Of a DNA stretch of 64,000 bases, positions 1 to 11,334 are shown one piece after another. Below the pieces are notes generated by a model. It was not told the DNA's origin, did not search any database, and saw only the letters and a list, made by a program, of their open reading frames with translations. Position numbers and translations under genes: made by a program. The DNA lies in assembly GCA_022578605.1 (NCBI GenBank), contig MU394052.1, positions 372,001 through 436,000 of the forward strand. Reading direction: 5' to 3'. The stretch is from Camillea tinctor (taxonomy: Eukaryota; Ascomycota; Sordariomycetes; Xylariales; Xylariaceae). Position 1 is the stretch's first letter, and the number at the start of each line of letters is the position of its first letter.

Positions 1-47
1 TAAATCCCGGATGACGCTACTTTACTGAAACATGCATACATGAATCC

Positions 48-82
<35 letters not shown>

Positions 83-1373
83 CATTACATATTATATAGA
101 GTATATATAGTACTTGCTGGGAGTGTATACATTAAGTAACACTATCTGATTGAATATACTTCCTAAGTATAACTAGACCAACCTAGGTTATATTGAAGTA
201 GGTTAGGTGATTAACCTTATAGTATGGGAGGATTGATCTAACTGTTAGTCAATTTCACATGTAGTTCTGAGACCTACTAAGCAGAACCTTACTAGCATTG
301 GCAACCATAAAGTTCTCATGGACATAGAGGCATAGTAGTACTGGTATAGATTGGTAGGTAACTAGGTAGGCAATTAGGTTACATACAGAGTCGCGATTGA
401 TGTAAGAAAAAGAGGAGAAGGATCAAGGATGAACAGATAAGGTTAAGATATCTCTAGATCTTTTTCTGTCTGTTCACAAACTCTCGAGGGCGAATCGACA
501 TTACCTGATTAATGTTCGCTGCACAACTACGTCGTCATGCATCTACTAAACTACAGTTGTGGGGAAGAAAGCAAGGGGAGGGGAGAGTGCGGGTCGCGCG
601 TTACGTTGGTTCTTGGGTGTCCATGGCAGCTTTTTTCGGCCACATCGGGCCTAGCACTGATGCCGCTTTTGCTTAGGCTCGGCTCAGTCTAACTTCAGTC
701 ACGTGGCCTGAGCGGCCTAGGGCGATTTATGCACGGTTATGCAAGGAAAACGGATTTCAAACAGAAACGGTCTCTACAGTGGGCAGACCAATGTGGCTTG
801 TGGCCATGCAGCTTTTGGTGTCGTCCAAATCCGGCCTCCATCTACGCTGTTGTGAGCACCCGGCCGGAATGCCAGCCTGGGAATTCTTCCTTCCGATCCT
901 GCAATTCAACATAAGCCACCCTCTTTTAAAGGCGTGGCCGGGCGACTCCATAGCTCTGCAATATCGACGACGGTAGATGTTATCAGATTAATGATAGGCC
1001 TATCCTATTAGCGCCCGAGCCGGAAGTAAGCCGCCACCGGCCCGAAGCAGATTTCCGGTCAAACGAACCTTAGAGGACCGATGAGGCTAATGGATAAGGA
1101 GAAGAACACGGCAGTAGCGGTTGGGTTGACAAAACCGGGTGATTGATTGGTCGAATGAGGCCGTCACAGTCTCTGTGTCGTGATCGAATTATTGGAGCAA
1201 AGTTCTGCGGAAAAGCTACCTCTGAACGGTGTTCTCTTGGATTTGACATGATGCGTCCAGAATCGTACTGCGACCTACTGTGTTCGCAAAGAATAGGGAT
1301 GTTTCTTTATACATCAACCGGGGTGTGATGTATAAGGGGCTGAAATCGTACGCAACCTTTCCGCGATTGACCC
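1..1373. other. gene-poor region
   Basis: I see no supported gene here. Open frames are under about 65 codons and show no conserved motif. The stretch holds a (TG)n microsatellite and several copies of the TAGGTA-type motif, for example near 350-375. Confidence 0.6.
52..81. repeat. (TG)n microsatellite
   Basis: About fifteen uninterrupted TG units are visible. It lies in non-coding sequence at the left edge of the window. Confidence 0.95.
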
Positions 1374-1805
1374 GTGCCGTTCTTTTCCCACCGCTTCACT
1401 CTAGTCCATCAGTTCTGCACAAAGAAGGACTGGGAGACTGAGGTGAAACTTCACGGACTGCGATGGCGAAAAGAAACATGCCCAAACATACGCTGTACCG
1501 AGAAGTTTGAACACGAATACACCTTCGTCTGCCACATGCACGACCTGCATCGTATACCCAAAGAATTGTTGGTGGCCGCTGCGGGCGTGAAAAGAAAAGC
1601 CAGTGTCTTGGGAGATGTCGCGGACCGAAGCCCGAAAAGGGGAAATGCATGGGATGACGCGACGTTCGTTTTTGACCTTTGGTCGTTGGAGACTAATTCG
1701 CCGTACGATATCGGCCAGCAGACACAAGCAGCAGGCCGCAAGTGGACAGAGACCCCAAAGGTCGTCGAAGAGAGGGAGGGACAAAGACCAACCAAATCGG
1801 TATAG
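1374..1805 (+). pseudogene. C2H2 zinc-finger tail fragment (relic)
   Basis: This open frame of about 143 codons has no ATG start (it opens at a GTG after a stop) and no visible partner exons. Inside it, CPNIRC is followed about 15 residues later by CHMHDLHRIP, then GVKRKAS. That matches the fungal pattern C-x4-C...H-x3/4-H-x-(I/V)-P followed by a basic KR patch. Just upstream, TKKDWETEVKLH resembles a decayed first finger (usual form: DW-x-x-H-x-x-x-H). Such paired fingers sit at the C-terminus of large fungal families, including proteins annotated as FluG/DUF3435. I infer a decayed remnant; family identity is uncertain and no N-terminal domain is visible nearby. Confidence 0.35.
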
Positions 1806-2845
1806 GGGGTCCCTTTTTCAAGATCCAAATTCAGGATATATATTTCAGAGGGGTGACCATCCTTTACTACACGGCTTACAAGTCACGAACTCGCCTGATC
1901 TTTATTTCAACGAAGTAGGGTTGAAAAGCCCATCATTCGTTACCGGAGTTCTAGACTACAGTATATCCCAATCTTCTCGCAGTCAGTCTGTGCTGCCATC
2001 CACCAACAATGTCAAGTGCCATTGCCCCTCAAGAGGCTATCCCTCTCCGTACACGGTGAAGTTATAGGTTACCTCATCCATATAGACGCTGGTCAAGACA
2101 TTGCCCTCTGTATCACAAAACTGCCATTCTATGAGTCGCCCTTCTTGCGCGGTCCAGCACAGGTTTCGCTAAGTCTTTATCGGGTCCCAATCAGCGGGTC
2201 TTGCCAGAGCATATAGTCAATAAAAGAGCTATTCCTAAAGGACAAACTTGCCGTGTGCTTTGGGCATTGTGACGACGGGATTCTCGATAAAATATGTGCA
2301 TCGTTTTAAATGTAAAGTATTATCGCTGTCCAGATTCAGAAGCTTCTAGCCTTAGGGATGCCTCTGGATGGCATGTTGATAACGTTGGAGTGGATTGCAG
2401 TTGCCCCCCCGAATCCTATCCCGCACAAGTACGTCATACTTACGTAGGACGCAGATTCAAGCGCTAAGACGCGTCTTTATAAACAATTAATAGTTGGCTC
2501 GATAGCGTACCAGCCTGTGTGGTGGTCCGTGCCATGCCCATTTATTAGGGACCTGTTAGTTAGCTACAGTGGGGGGAAGTTAGAAACGACCAATTCTTTT
2601 TCCTTCACTTTAACTACAAACCCCTCCATATTAAAATAGCAATAGCACTCTCAATACATAATATTAAAATATAAAAAAAATTATATTTATTAACTTTAAG
2701 TATTATATTTTATTAATATGCACTTTGCCTTGCCGTCTCCATACTCTTACATCTTCTCATATACGCATTTTTTCTACGTCACCCAGCAAACCCCGACTCT
2801 ACTCTTTCGATTTATCCCAAGACTTCCATACAACAGTCGCCTGGG
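1806..2845. other. intergenic region upstream of kinesin-5
   Basis: No supported gene. The last 200 bp include a strongly AT-rich island (about 2634-2722) and then pyrimidine-rich sequence leading to the kinesin start codon, so the kinesin promoter must lie here. Confidence 0.5.
2634..2722. other. AT-rich island
   Basis: About 90 bp are almost entirely A and T, ending roughly 125 bp before the kinesin ATG. Composition is unlike the flanking sequence. It could be a nucleosome-depleted promoter element or a remnant of RIP-mutated repeat. Confidence 0.5.
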
Positions 2846-5800
2846 ATGAAAGACTCCTCTACCGCGAGCTCGCGCTCCCGCAACGCGATGCCCCCGCCAA
2901 CGACTCGTCGAGCAGCTGCCGCCGCTTCGCGTCGCGTCACCACAGCGACACCTTCGTTTATGAACAACGGACGCGCATCTCCCGCCGATTCCTTCCTCTC
3001 GACTGCCTCTGAGGTTGGCACGAAACGCAAGGAGCGGGACTTTGACGACATGGCATCGACGGCACCGACGACGAACCATCGTGACTCGAGTGATGAAACG
3101 AAGATTGATGTTTTTGTGCGGTGTCGCGGCAGGAATGAGCAAGAGGTGCGAGAGAATAGCGGCGTGGTGGTGACCACGGATGGGATGAAAGGAAAGACGG
3201 TGGAGTTGTCGATGGGGCCGAATGCCCTCAGCAAAAAGACGTATTCATTTGACGGGGTTTTTTCACCGACGGCAGATCAACAGCTGATCTTTGATGAAGT
3301 CGTAACTCCTATATTGGACGAGGTAAGAAGGCAAAGACGTGATCGCGTTGGAGTGGGAAACATTCGAAAATAGGCTGAGGCTGACGTTGGTACAGGTGCT
3401 AAAAGGTTTCAACTGCACAATCTTTGCATACGGACAGACTGGTACGGGGAAGACATACACCATGTACGGAAACATTTCAGATCACGCTCTACTACCCGAC
3501 GACGCTGGTATTATTCCTCGCGTGCTGCACTCCCTCTTTCATAAGCTTGACTCTTTATCAAGTTCACCAACCAGCGGCGCTCCTCCCGAGAACTCTGTGA
3601 AAATGTCATTCATCGAGCTATACAACGAGGAACTTCGCGATCTGCTTTCCGTTGATGATAAACTCAACTTGAAGATTTTCGATGGAGACAGCAAACGAGG
3701 AGCGACGACTGTTGTTCAGGGCATGGAGGAACGACACATCACCAGCGCGAAGAAGGGTATTGAGCTACTAAGATATGGTAGCCACAAGCGACAGGTCGCG
3801 GCGACGAAGTGCAACGATCTCAGCTCCCGCAGTCATACAGTCTTCACCATCACGGCATACACCAAACGAACGTTAGCCTCCGGCGAAGAGCTTGTATCAT
3901 CTGGGAAGCTGAACCTCGTTGATCTTGCTGGATCGGAAAATATCAAACGATCTGGTGCAGAGAGAAAGCGAGCGGCGGAAGCTGGGCTTATCAACAGGAG
4001 TCTCCTCACATTAGGCCGCGTAATCAACGCGCTTGTCGATCGATCAGAACACATCCCGTATCGCGAGTCGAAACTCACGCGGCTTTTGCAAGATTCTTTG
4101 GGCGGCCAGACGAAGACATGCATCATCGCGACTGTGTCTGCTGCGACGTCGAATCTGGACGAAACCATTTCGTCCCTAGATTACGCTTTCCGCGCGAAGA
4201 ATATTAGGAACAAGCCGCAGATCAAATTGATTCCGAAAAAGACACTCCTCAAAGAATTCACTGTCGAAATCGAGAGACTCAAGTCAGAGCTCACCGCTAC
4301 GCGACTGCGGAATGGCGTGTATCTCACACATGAAGCATATGAGAAGCTCATGAACGAATCTGAGTCAGATAGGATTCTAGTTAAGGAGCAGCGCGAGAAG
4401 ATGGAAACAATCGAGTACAAACTCGCCCGCAAAGGACAAGACCTGCTCGAACTCACGAGTAATTTCGACATGTTGAAAAAGGACAGCGAAACCACCAAGG
4501 GCGTTCTCGACAGTACCAAGTCGTTGCTAGAACAGACAAATGCGACACTAGCGCGTACAAGGCGCATGCTCGACGACGAGACTTTCCTCCGCCAACAGCA
4601 CGAGCGCACTGAGCAACACCTCACGAGCCTTAACCGCGAGCTGGTAACAACACTTGGCCAGTGTACCACGGACAACACAGCTCTTCACTTAAAATTACGA
4701 CGACGATCGGAGCTGCACGCCCAGAATAAGGAGCGGTATGGCGGAATGCAGCTGGATGTGGTGGACACCACGACGTTTGTTGAGGGTCGGCTCGCTAAGT
4801 TCCAAACAGAGCAGCAAGGGCTCGTGAACGCGCTTTCAAGGCGTATGCATGCATTCGTCAAGCACGAACTGGATAGGCTCGATGAGGCGAGAGCAGACCT
4901 CGAGAAGAAAAGTACAGCATTCGAGCGATCGCACAGAGAAGTTGCGACACAGTCGACGCAGAGCAAGAACGAGCTGGGTGAGGTGCTGGACGAGGTGAAG
5001 ACGCTTAGGGAAGAGCTCAAGGAAAAGATCGGGGCAGGACTCAATGACCTGGGCGAAGCTGCGACACGTATATCGGAGGGGATCATGGCGGAAGTTGAGA
5101 CCTTCCACACGCAGCTGGACTTATCTTACTCCAACCTTGGCATGGACTTCAGGACGGCTTTTGACGACATATCGAAGGAGATCAGTGAGCAGCGCGAAGA
5201 GATGCAGCGGCTGCGGGATGAGATGGCCGAGGCGAACCGACAGCTACAACGGAGTCAATCGCAATCGGTTGACACGCTATCGGATCTCGTGGACAAAGAG
5301 AGAACTATCAGAGAGCAGGAAAATACGGATCTGATGCTGCGCATTCAGAACCTAGTCGAGGCTAAAGTGCAGCAGCAAGAGCAGCGCATGGGAATGATTG
5401 CCAACATCTCTGCACAGCTCAGGTCTGCAGGACAAAGCCACTCTGCTGCTGGAGACTCGTTTGCAGATGGCAGCGAGCAGCTTGCGGAGCGGTCAAGGAG
5501 CTTCAGCGACAGATTGATCAAATCGCGCGACATGATAAAGACACGTATACAGAGCGATTACGCGGTAAGTAGTCCATGCCTCATGAAAAGAGAGTGCGAG
5601 CTCAACTAACGCAAACCAGACCGCAAGCAAGCACACGGAAAAACTCAAAGCCGTGACGTCTTCCGTCCACGATGAGACCACTCGAATAGTGAAAGAGCAG
5701 GTCCAGCACCTGCACACGGAGATGCGCGCCCTTGACACCATTATCGACAGCATCCAGGAGCAGAACAACACCGCACACGCCGCCCGGGAGCGGACCTTCT

Positions 5801-6600
5801 CCGCACTCGTCTCAATGGTTCAAGACTCGTATGCTAACGTTGGCAGCGCCTTTACCGCATCGTTTGACCGCGTTAAAGGTCTTGGTAACGATGTCGCGGA
5901 ACAGGCGAATGGGTTGTGCGAGAACTTGCCGCAGCTTGACAAGGATGCGCATATCTGCAGACAACTGGCAGAGCTGAGACAGCGCGTCGAGCACGATAAG
6001 CTTGAGGAGTATGTCCACACGGGACAGACGCCAACGCACAGAGAGTACAGCTATCCGACAGCGGTGCCGCAGACAAGCGACAGCGATTCGTTCATGGAGC
6101 GCATGCGCACACAACGCGCGGAAGATGAGTCGGAAGATGAGTCTTCATCGCATTCGAGGCCTAGAAGTCCTAGCAAGATGCTCTTATTTACGGATAACTA
6201 CGGCGTCTCCAGGCAGCAGACGGAGAACAGTAGTGTCATGTCAGGCACGGCTAATAGTGCCACAAGCCTCCGCGAGCTGAACACCAACACGATACGAAAC
6301 GCCACGATGGAGAGCAACGTCACTAGCATGAAAAACATCGTGCTCCCGGAGAAAGGCGGCGCTAGCAGTAACGTGCTCGCACCCTTTCCCTCGCTCAAGC
6401 GGCCCAGCGTAATCAGCGCTTCGGCGGCAAGCAAGATTCCGTCTAAGAAGCGGCGGCCGCACAGCAACATGGTGGCCGACAACGCGATACTAGCAGACAA
6501 AGAGAACCAGACGATGCCGGACCTGAGCGCGAGCGTGGGGCACGGCGCGGTGTTTCCCTCGGAAAGGAGGCTGAGGAGCCATGATGGAGAAGTCAAGTAG
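2846..6600 (+). CDS. bimC: Kinesin-5 (BimC/Cut7/Eg5 family) mitotic motor
   Basis: Plus-end-directed spindle motor that cross-links and slides antiparallel microtubules. Three exons fit: 2846-3322, 3396-5564 and 5620-6600, all joined in phase 0, giving about 1208 residues (family roughly 1000-1200). The motor domain spans about 100-430 with P-loop GQTGTGKT at 172-179, switch I NDLSSRSH at 299-306 and switch II DLAGSE at 335-340. A long coiled-coil stalk follows, then a tail with a SPSKMLLFTDN segment in the region where BimC-box CDK sites normally lie, and a basic KIPSKKRR stretch near the end. The N-terminus is Ser/Ala/Arg-rich, as usual for fungal members. Intron 2 has a clear CTAAC branch site. 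The motor subfamily is inferred from domain layout and tail. Confidence 0.95.
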
Positions 6601-6652
6601 ATTATCTCTTTCGAATTTTCTGATTTCCAACATTATCACTTTGAATCCAACA

Positions 6653-7168
6653 ATGGCCTCAACATTTTTCCAACAAGCAGCTATGAAAGCACGCGGGGTC
6701 CCAAAGCCGGCGTTTCATTTCCAACCGGAAGAAGACGCAAAACTCATGGAGCTAATCGCTGGTGGGAAGTCTTGAGAAGAGATCGGTATCGCTATCCCAG
6801 GACGATCGGCAATGAGCTACGCCAGGCATTATCGCCAAACTCTGGCCTGCAAAATAGTTCGCATTCCTAAGTCGAATGAGATCAGTCAACGTATAATCGG
6901 TACGACTAGTCGTTTTTTATATAAACCTAATACGCTAACGTCTTTTGCAGTGAGGGCTCAATTTTGGAAAGGCATTGCAGAAAAGGTATTACTTCCCTGG
7001 CAGGAGGTGGAGACCATATTCTTTTGCCTATACCAAGAACGGCCGGATATTATCGAGACCGAGAAGATTATATCATTGCAGAGCTGCCAGCCGCAGGAGG
7101 AGAGGCATGGTCGGGCTCCCTTGGCGTATATGGAGCCAGAAATGGCTCAGACGCCGCAGGAGCAGTAG
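6653..7168 (+). pseudogene. Myb/SANT-like gene interrupted by an in-frame stop
   Basis: The frame starts with ATG only 52 bp after the kinesin stop. It encodes a Myb-like helix (FQPEEDAKLMELIAGGKS), then TGA at 6773-6775, then continues in the same frame with EEIGIAIPGRSAMSYARHY. In this fungal family the residue between KS and EEI is normally Trp, so the stop sits exactly where TGG is expected. A plausible 60-nt intron (6891-6950, GTATAA to TTTTGCAG, with a CTAAC branch site) follows. Splicing gives LRAQFWKGIAEKVLLPWQEVE, resembling the conserved W..(I/L)AE...(L/V)PW..VE segment of Myb-like regulators. I infer a recently inactivated DNA-binding protein gene. Readthrough, sequencing error or a missed intron cannot be excluded. 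Confidence 0.6.
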
Positions 7169-8694
7169 GTTAGGAGCCTTGGTCTCGAGCGAACGAGGAA
7201 GGCAAAACGCTGAAGAATCGTTACGGAATTAGACAGCTCCTCTGATGATGAATAGACACATATTGTTGAGAAGTCAGCAGACACTTGCATGCCAGTGATG
7301 GGCTCTACCACGTCAGTGCACATATGTGGTGAGGATGAGAGAGCGACGATTCCGGAGAGACCATGTTACCAGTACACCTGTGCGGCGGTAGAAGCCTGCG
7401 ATGGTAAAAGCTTGCGGTGGTAACGGCCTGTGGTGATATTCTGCGGTAGTGAAGACGTGAGCTCGCTACTGTCGTCATTCCGAGCTGGCGCAACGTGTAG
7501 GTGTGTGGCAGTACACTTATGGGGCAACGTTCAAAGTGCTGGGTTCAAAGCTCACCGGTTAATCCGTTAATCCTCGGCTTATATGGGAAGAAGCGCCACA
7601 ATTCATTCACTGCTGCACTAGGGGGTGCGACTTAAACCGTCCCGTATCACATTGTCCGTTATCAGCTCCGTGTAAATAGCTTTATCATCTCTCCTACATT
7701 TTGCTATCGGCCAGGCCTTTGGGTCACGGCTATAGCTTTTAAAAATAAAAAATAAAAACAAACTGTTACGACTAAATGATCTTTTCAAAAAAATAATGGC
7801 TTTAGTGAAATTGGGCGAAATATAAAAGTCTAAGAACGCGTTCAGCCACAAGCCGTCAACGGAAGCCCTCCGTAAAAGGGCTTTTACTGTAAAGTCGGTT
7901 CGTTGCGCCAGAGTTACTTGTGCATAATTCCTTTGTGCATCATACACTCTTTGTTCGGCATGCGTTCATTGGGGGCCAGGCTCAGGTTTAAAGCGGCGTG
8001 GCTCAGGGACACATTAAGCACCTAATCCTTGTTGTAAAACCTATTTATCGGGTTAGTAGCGTAGGTGTGTAAGTACCTAGGTAGTTATCTCTTCTATCAT
8101 CATTGAACTTGTCTGCTATCAATTGATCTACTACTTACTATCTATGCTACACGGGTTAGTAGTTGCAGTTACCAAGAAATATAGTGCATTATAATACATT
8201 GGTCATGTACTATAGTTGTATACCTTGATGTGCAGCAACTCCTAAGAAGTAAAGAATAGGGGGAGGATGTTACCTTAGTAGGTAATAATTGATAATTGAT
8301 CTGTCCTGAACTTGATGTGTAACAGATAACTATACTTGGCTCGTTCCGTTTTATCCATTAATTCTAACTCTCTCTCTCTTTTTTTATTTATTTTATTCCT
8401 ATTACCATTTAGGTTCTTATTGACATTCATTTCTATACTACATAGAAAACCAACATCAAACCCCAACAGCGTCTTGAGGAATTTGCTATAAAAAAAACAA
8501 GTCGTCATATTAGTTCGCCAGTTTCATCCTTTATCCCACACCTTTTTCGCTAACACCTTTTTTTTTTCGCCTCCCATTCAGTCATTCCGCTAACTAAAAA
8601 CACTTGATTCGCCCGAGCCGACTCCGCTCTCGGGCTACTACCACACCCATCGTTCCCAATTGTATCTTAGCTACATAGCTAATACCTGTGCTGT
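7169..8694. other. intergenic region before the sugar transporter
   Basis: I see no supported gene. The sequence is AT-rich after 7730, with T-runs and pyrimidine tracts that probably belong to the transporter promoter and leader. There is a CCTAGGTAG motif near 8077. Confidence 0.5.
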
Positions 8695-8717
8695 GTGGTA
8701 CCGGTTGTCAGTCGTGC

Positions 8718-11334
8718 ATGTTTCTTGCTTGGTGAAGATCCACCTGAGTGTTTTTGGAGAGACTTGTCCACAGTCCATCCACACGTCCACCGTCTTGTCT
8801 TCCGTCACTCGTCACCAAATGGTTTGAGCCTGGTCCTATATACCACTCCACTTCCACATTCCCCCCCCAACCCCAAATTTCATCATCACGGTCATTGCAG
8901 AAGGGCGCTGCTGCTTAACAGCCCCAATACCTCCAAAATTCCTTCGTCAAGTTCGAATCGTCTTCCCTCCAACATCCCCCTAAGAACCCTTACCACCCGA
9001 TCCGACCACGGCGCCCAATCGACGTCATTGCTGGCTGGCCATCGGGTCCAGCCCGATCACGATCACCATAGATACTCCTCCGACTCTGCCGGCTCCGACT
9101 CCTGGACGGACACCGGTGATATAGCTGAGCAGTTGGCTGATGAAGAGGATCCCCTGCGGAAGACTCTCGCCGACACTTCTATCCACGACGACCTCCTCTC
9201 GGGCGTGCTGAAGCGCCATCCCAAGCACAAACGCGTTCAGTTCAGAAGATCCGTCTCCGCACATAGCCATCACCTCTCTGCCTCCAACGAGGGTCTCATC
9301 GATAAGGAGGCCATCCGCGTTCCTCACGTCGCTCCCCGCCGCATATCTAGGACCGAACGCATCATCGCCGCCATCATGCCGGGCACCACCGCGTCGCACG
9401 GCTTCACGGGGAAGCCCCTTCTGTTCGTTCCCCCCAGTCTAGCCTTGTCATTGTCATGGCTTCCTTCCTTTGTATCTCTCTATACTGACCTGGCCTCTTC
9501 CTGGCTGCAGCTACTTCACCAGTGTTTTCGTCTCATTAGGTGTTTTCCTCTTCGGATATGACCAGGGCGTCATGTCGGGTATCATCACGTACGATCACCG
9601 CCGCCCCTTCCGCGCCGAGGCTACGTCTTGACATACTAATAGCAGATTAGGGGGCCATACTTCAGGGATTACTTCGATAATCCTTCGAAGGCCGAGGTCG
9701 GTACCATGGTTGCTATTCTCGAAATTGGTGCTTTTATCTCTTCACTAGTTGTTGGACGAGTAGGCGACATCATCGGCCGCCGGAGGACTATTCTCTACGG
9801 CTCTATGATCTTCTTTGTCGGTGGAGCTCTGCAGACCTTTGCCACTAACATGCCGATGATGATGCTGGGTAGAATTATCGCCGGTCTAGGCGTCGGCTCT
9901 CTATCTACTATTGTTCCCGTCTACCAGTCCGAGATATCTCCTCCCCATAATCGAGGGAAGCTGGCTTGTATAGAATTCTCTGGCAACATCATCGGCTACA
10001 CGACCTCGGTTTGGGTCGACTACTTCTGTGGCTATATTGAGAGCAACATGTCATGGAGAATCCCGCTCCTTATGCAGTGTGTTATGGGTGCTTTGCTAGG
10101 CTTGGGTAGTCTGATTATTGTAGAGTCCCCAAGGTACTTACTATATTTCCCCCCTAACTGCGTTCTGCTGATATGCTAACTAGTTGGTAAAAGATGGCTC
10201 CTAGATAATGACCACGACGAGGAAGGTATTATCGTCATCGCGAACCTGTACGGGGGCGGCGACATTCACAACCCGAAGGCGAGGGAAGAATTCCGAGAAA
10301 TTAAGATGAACGTCCTACTCCAGCGTATGGAAGGCGAGCGGACATACAGCGAAATGTTCCGACGCTACAAGACACGAGTTTTTATTGCCATGTCTGCGCA
10401 AGCTCTGGCCCAGCTCAACGGCATTAACGTCATTTCGTACTACGCTCCCTATGTCTTCGAGTCTGCTGGCTGGATTGGTCATGAAGCCGTCATGATGACT
10501 GGAATTAACGGCATAACCTACTTCCTTTCCACTATCCCGCCGTGGTATGTGGTAGACCGGTGGGGCCGTCGGATTATTCTCTTGACAGGTGCTGTTGCCA
10601 TGGCCATATCCCTGTCTATGGTCTCGTACTTTATCTACCTAGATATTAAGTTGACACCAACGCTCGTCGTCATCTTCGTCATGATCTACAATGCTGCGTT
10701 CGGTTACTCATGGGGTCCTATCCCTTGGCTCTACCCTCCCGAGATCCTACCGCTCAGTATCCGATCGAAGGGTGCCAGTTTGTCTACTGCCTCCAACTGG
10801 GCTTTCAACTGGCTCGTCGGCGAGATGACTCCAATCCTACAAGAATGGATCAAGTGGAGGCTTTACCTAGTTCATGCATTCTTCTGCGTTGTCAGTTTCG
10901 TTGTTGGTCAGTAATAACTAGCTCCCCCTCTTTTTTATGTCGCTCGCTAATTGGATATAGTGTATTTCATATACCCCGAGACCTGTGGAGTACGATTAGA
11001 AGACATGGACTCGCTCTTTGGGGACGCGAGCACAGCTGTAGGAACTCCTGGAGTAAGATCAGAGACGGGCTCCCTAGTCCGAGCCGGATCCCCGGTCCCA
11101 TCTCTCGATCTTCGCGGACGGGCTCTCGGCGCAGAGGCCGGCATTGCTCCGGGGGACATCGACCCACCTCATGTTAACATCGTAGATGGGAAGCCACGGA
11201 TACGGTCCGAGAGTCGCAGCTCACGGGGCCGTGTAGGCGAGTGGCTTAATAGAATGGTCGGGCCAAATCGGGGGTCGAGCAGCAGCCCAGCTACGGGTGC
11301 TCGATATGCACCGCTAGACCAACGAGAAGAGTAA
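8718..11334 (+). CDS. MFS sugar transporter (hexose/monosaccharide type)
   Basis: Twelve-helix plasma-membrane sugar porter. Supported exons: up to 9422, then 9511-9588, 9651-10133, 10194-10906 and 10961-11334. Family motifs appear in order: GYDQGVMSG, GRVGDIIGRRR (loop 2-3), VESPR (usually PESPR), QLNGINVISYYAP, VDRWGRR, PPEILPLSIRSKG and YPETCGVRLEDMD. The hydrophilic N-terminus (DIAEQLADEEDPLR, then ISRTERIIAAIMPGT) looks coding and conserved. However, the open frame running back to about 8695 has no ATG before 9376. Either translation starts at 9376 (about 564 residues) or a short 5' exon exists; ATG 8718 spliced from 8732 to 8922 is one candidate and sets the start given here. Intron 9423-9510 uses a GTTCGT donor. 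Substrate not determinable. Confidence 0.88.

Noticed and set aside
4181..5110. Minus-strand Ser-rich frames inside kinesin-5
   Set aside because: Shadows of the Glu/Lys/Leu-rich coiled coil; the sense strand is clearly coding.
7540..7575. Possible tRNA B-box (GGGTTCAAAGC)
   Set aside because: No matching A-box, cloverleaf arms or acceptor stem at tRNA spacing.
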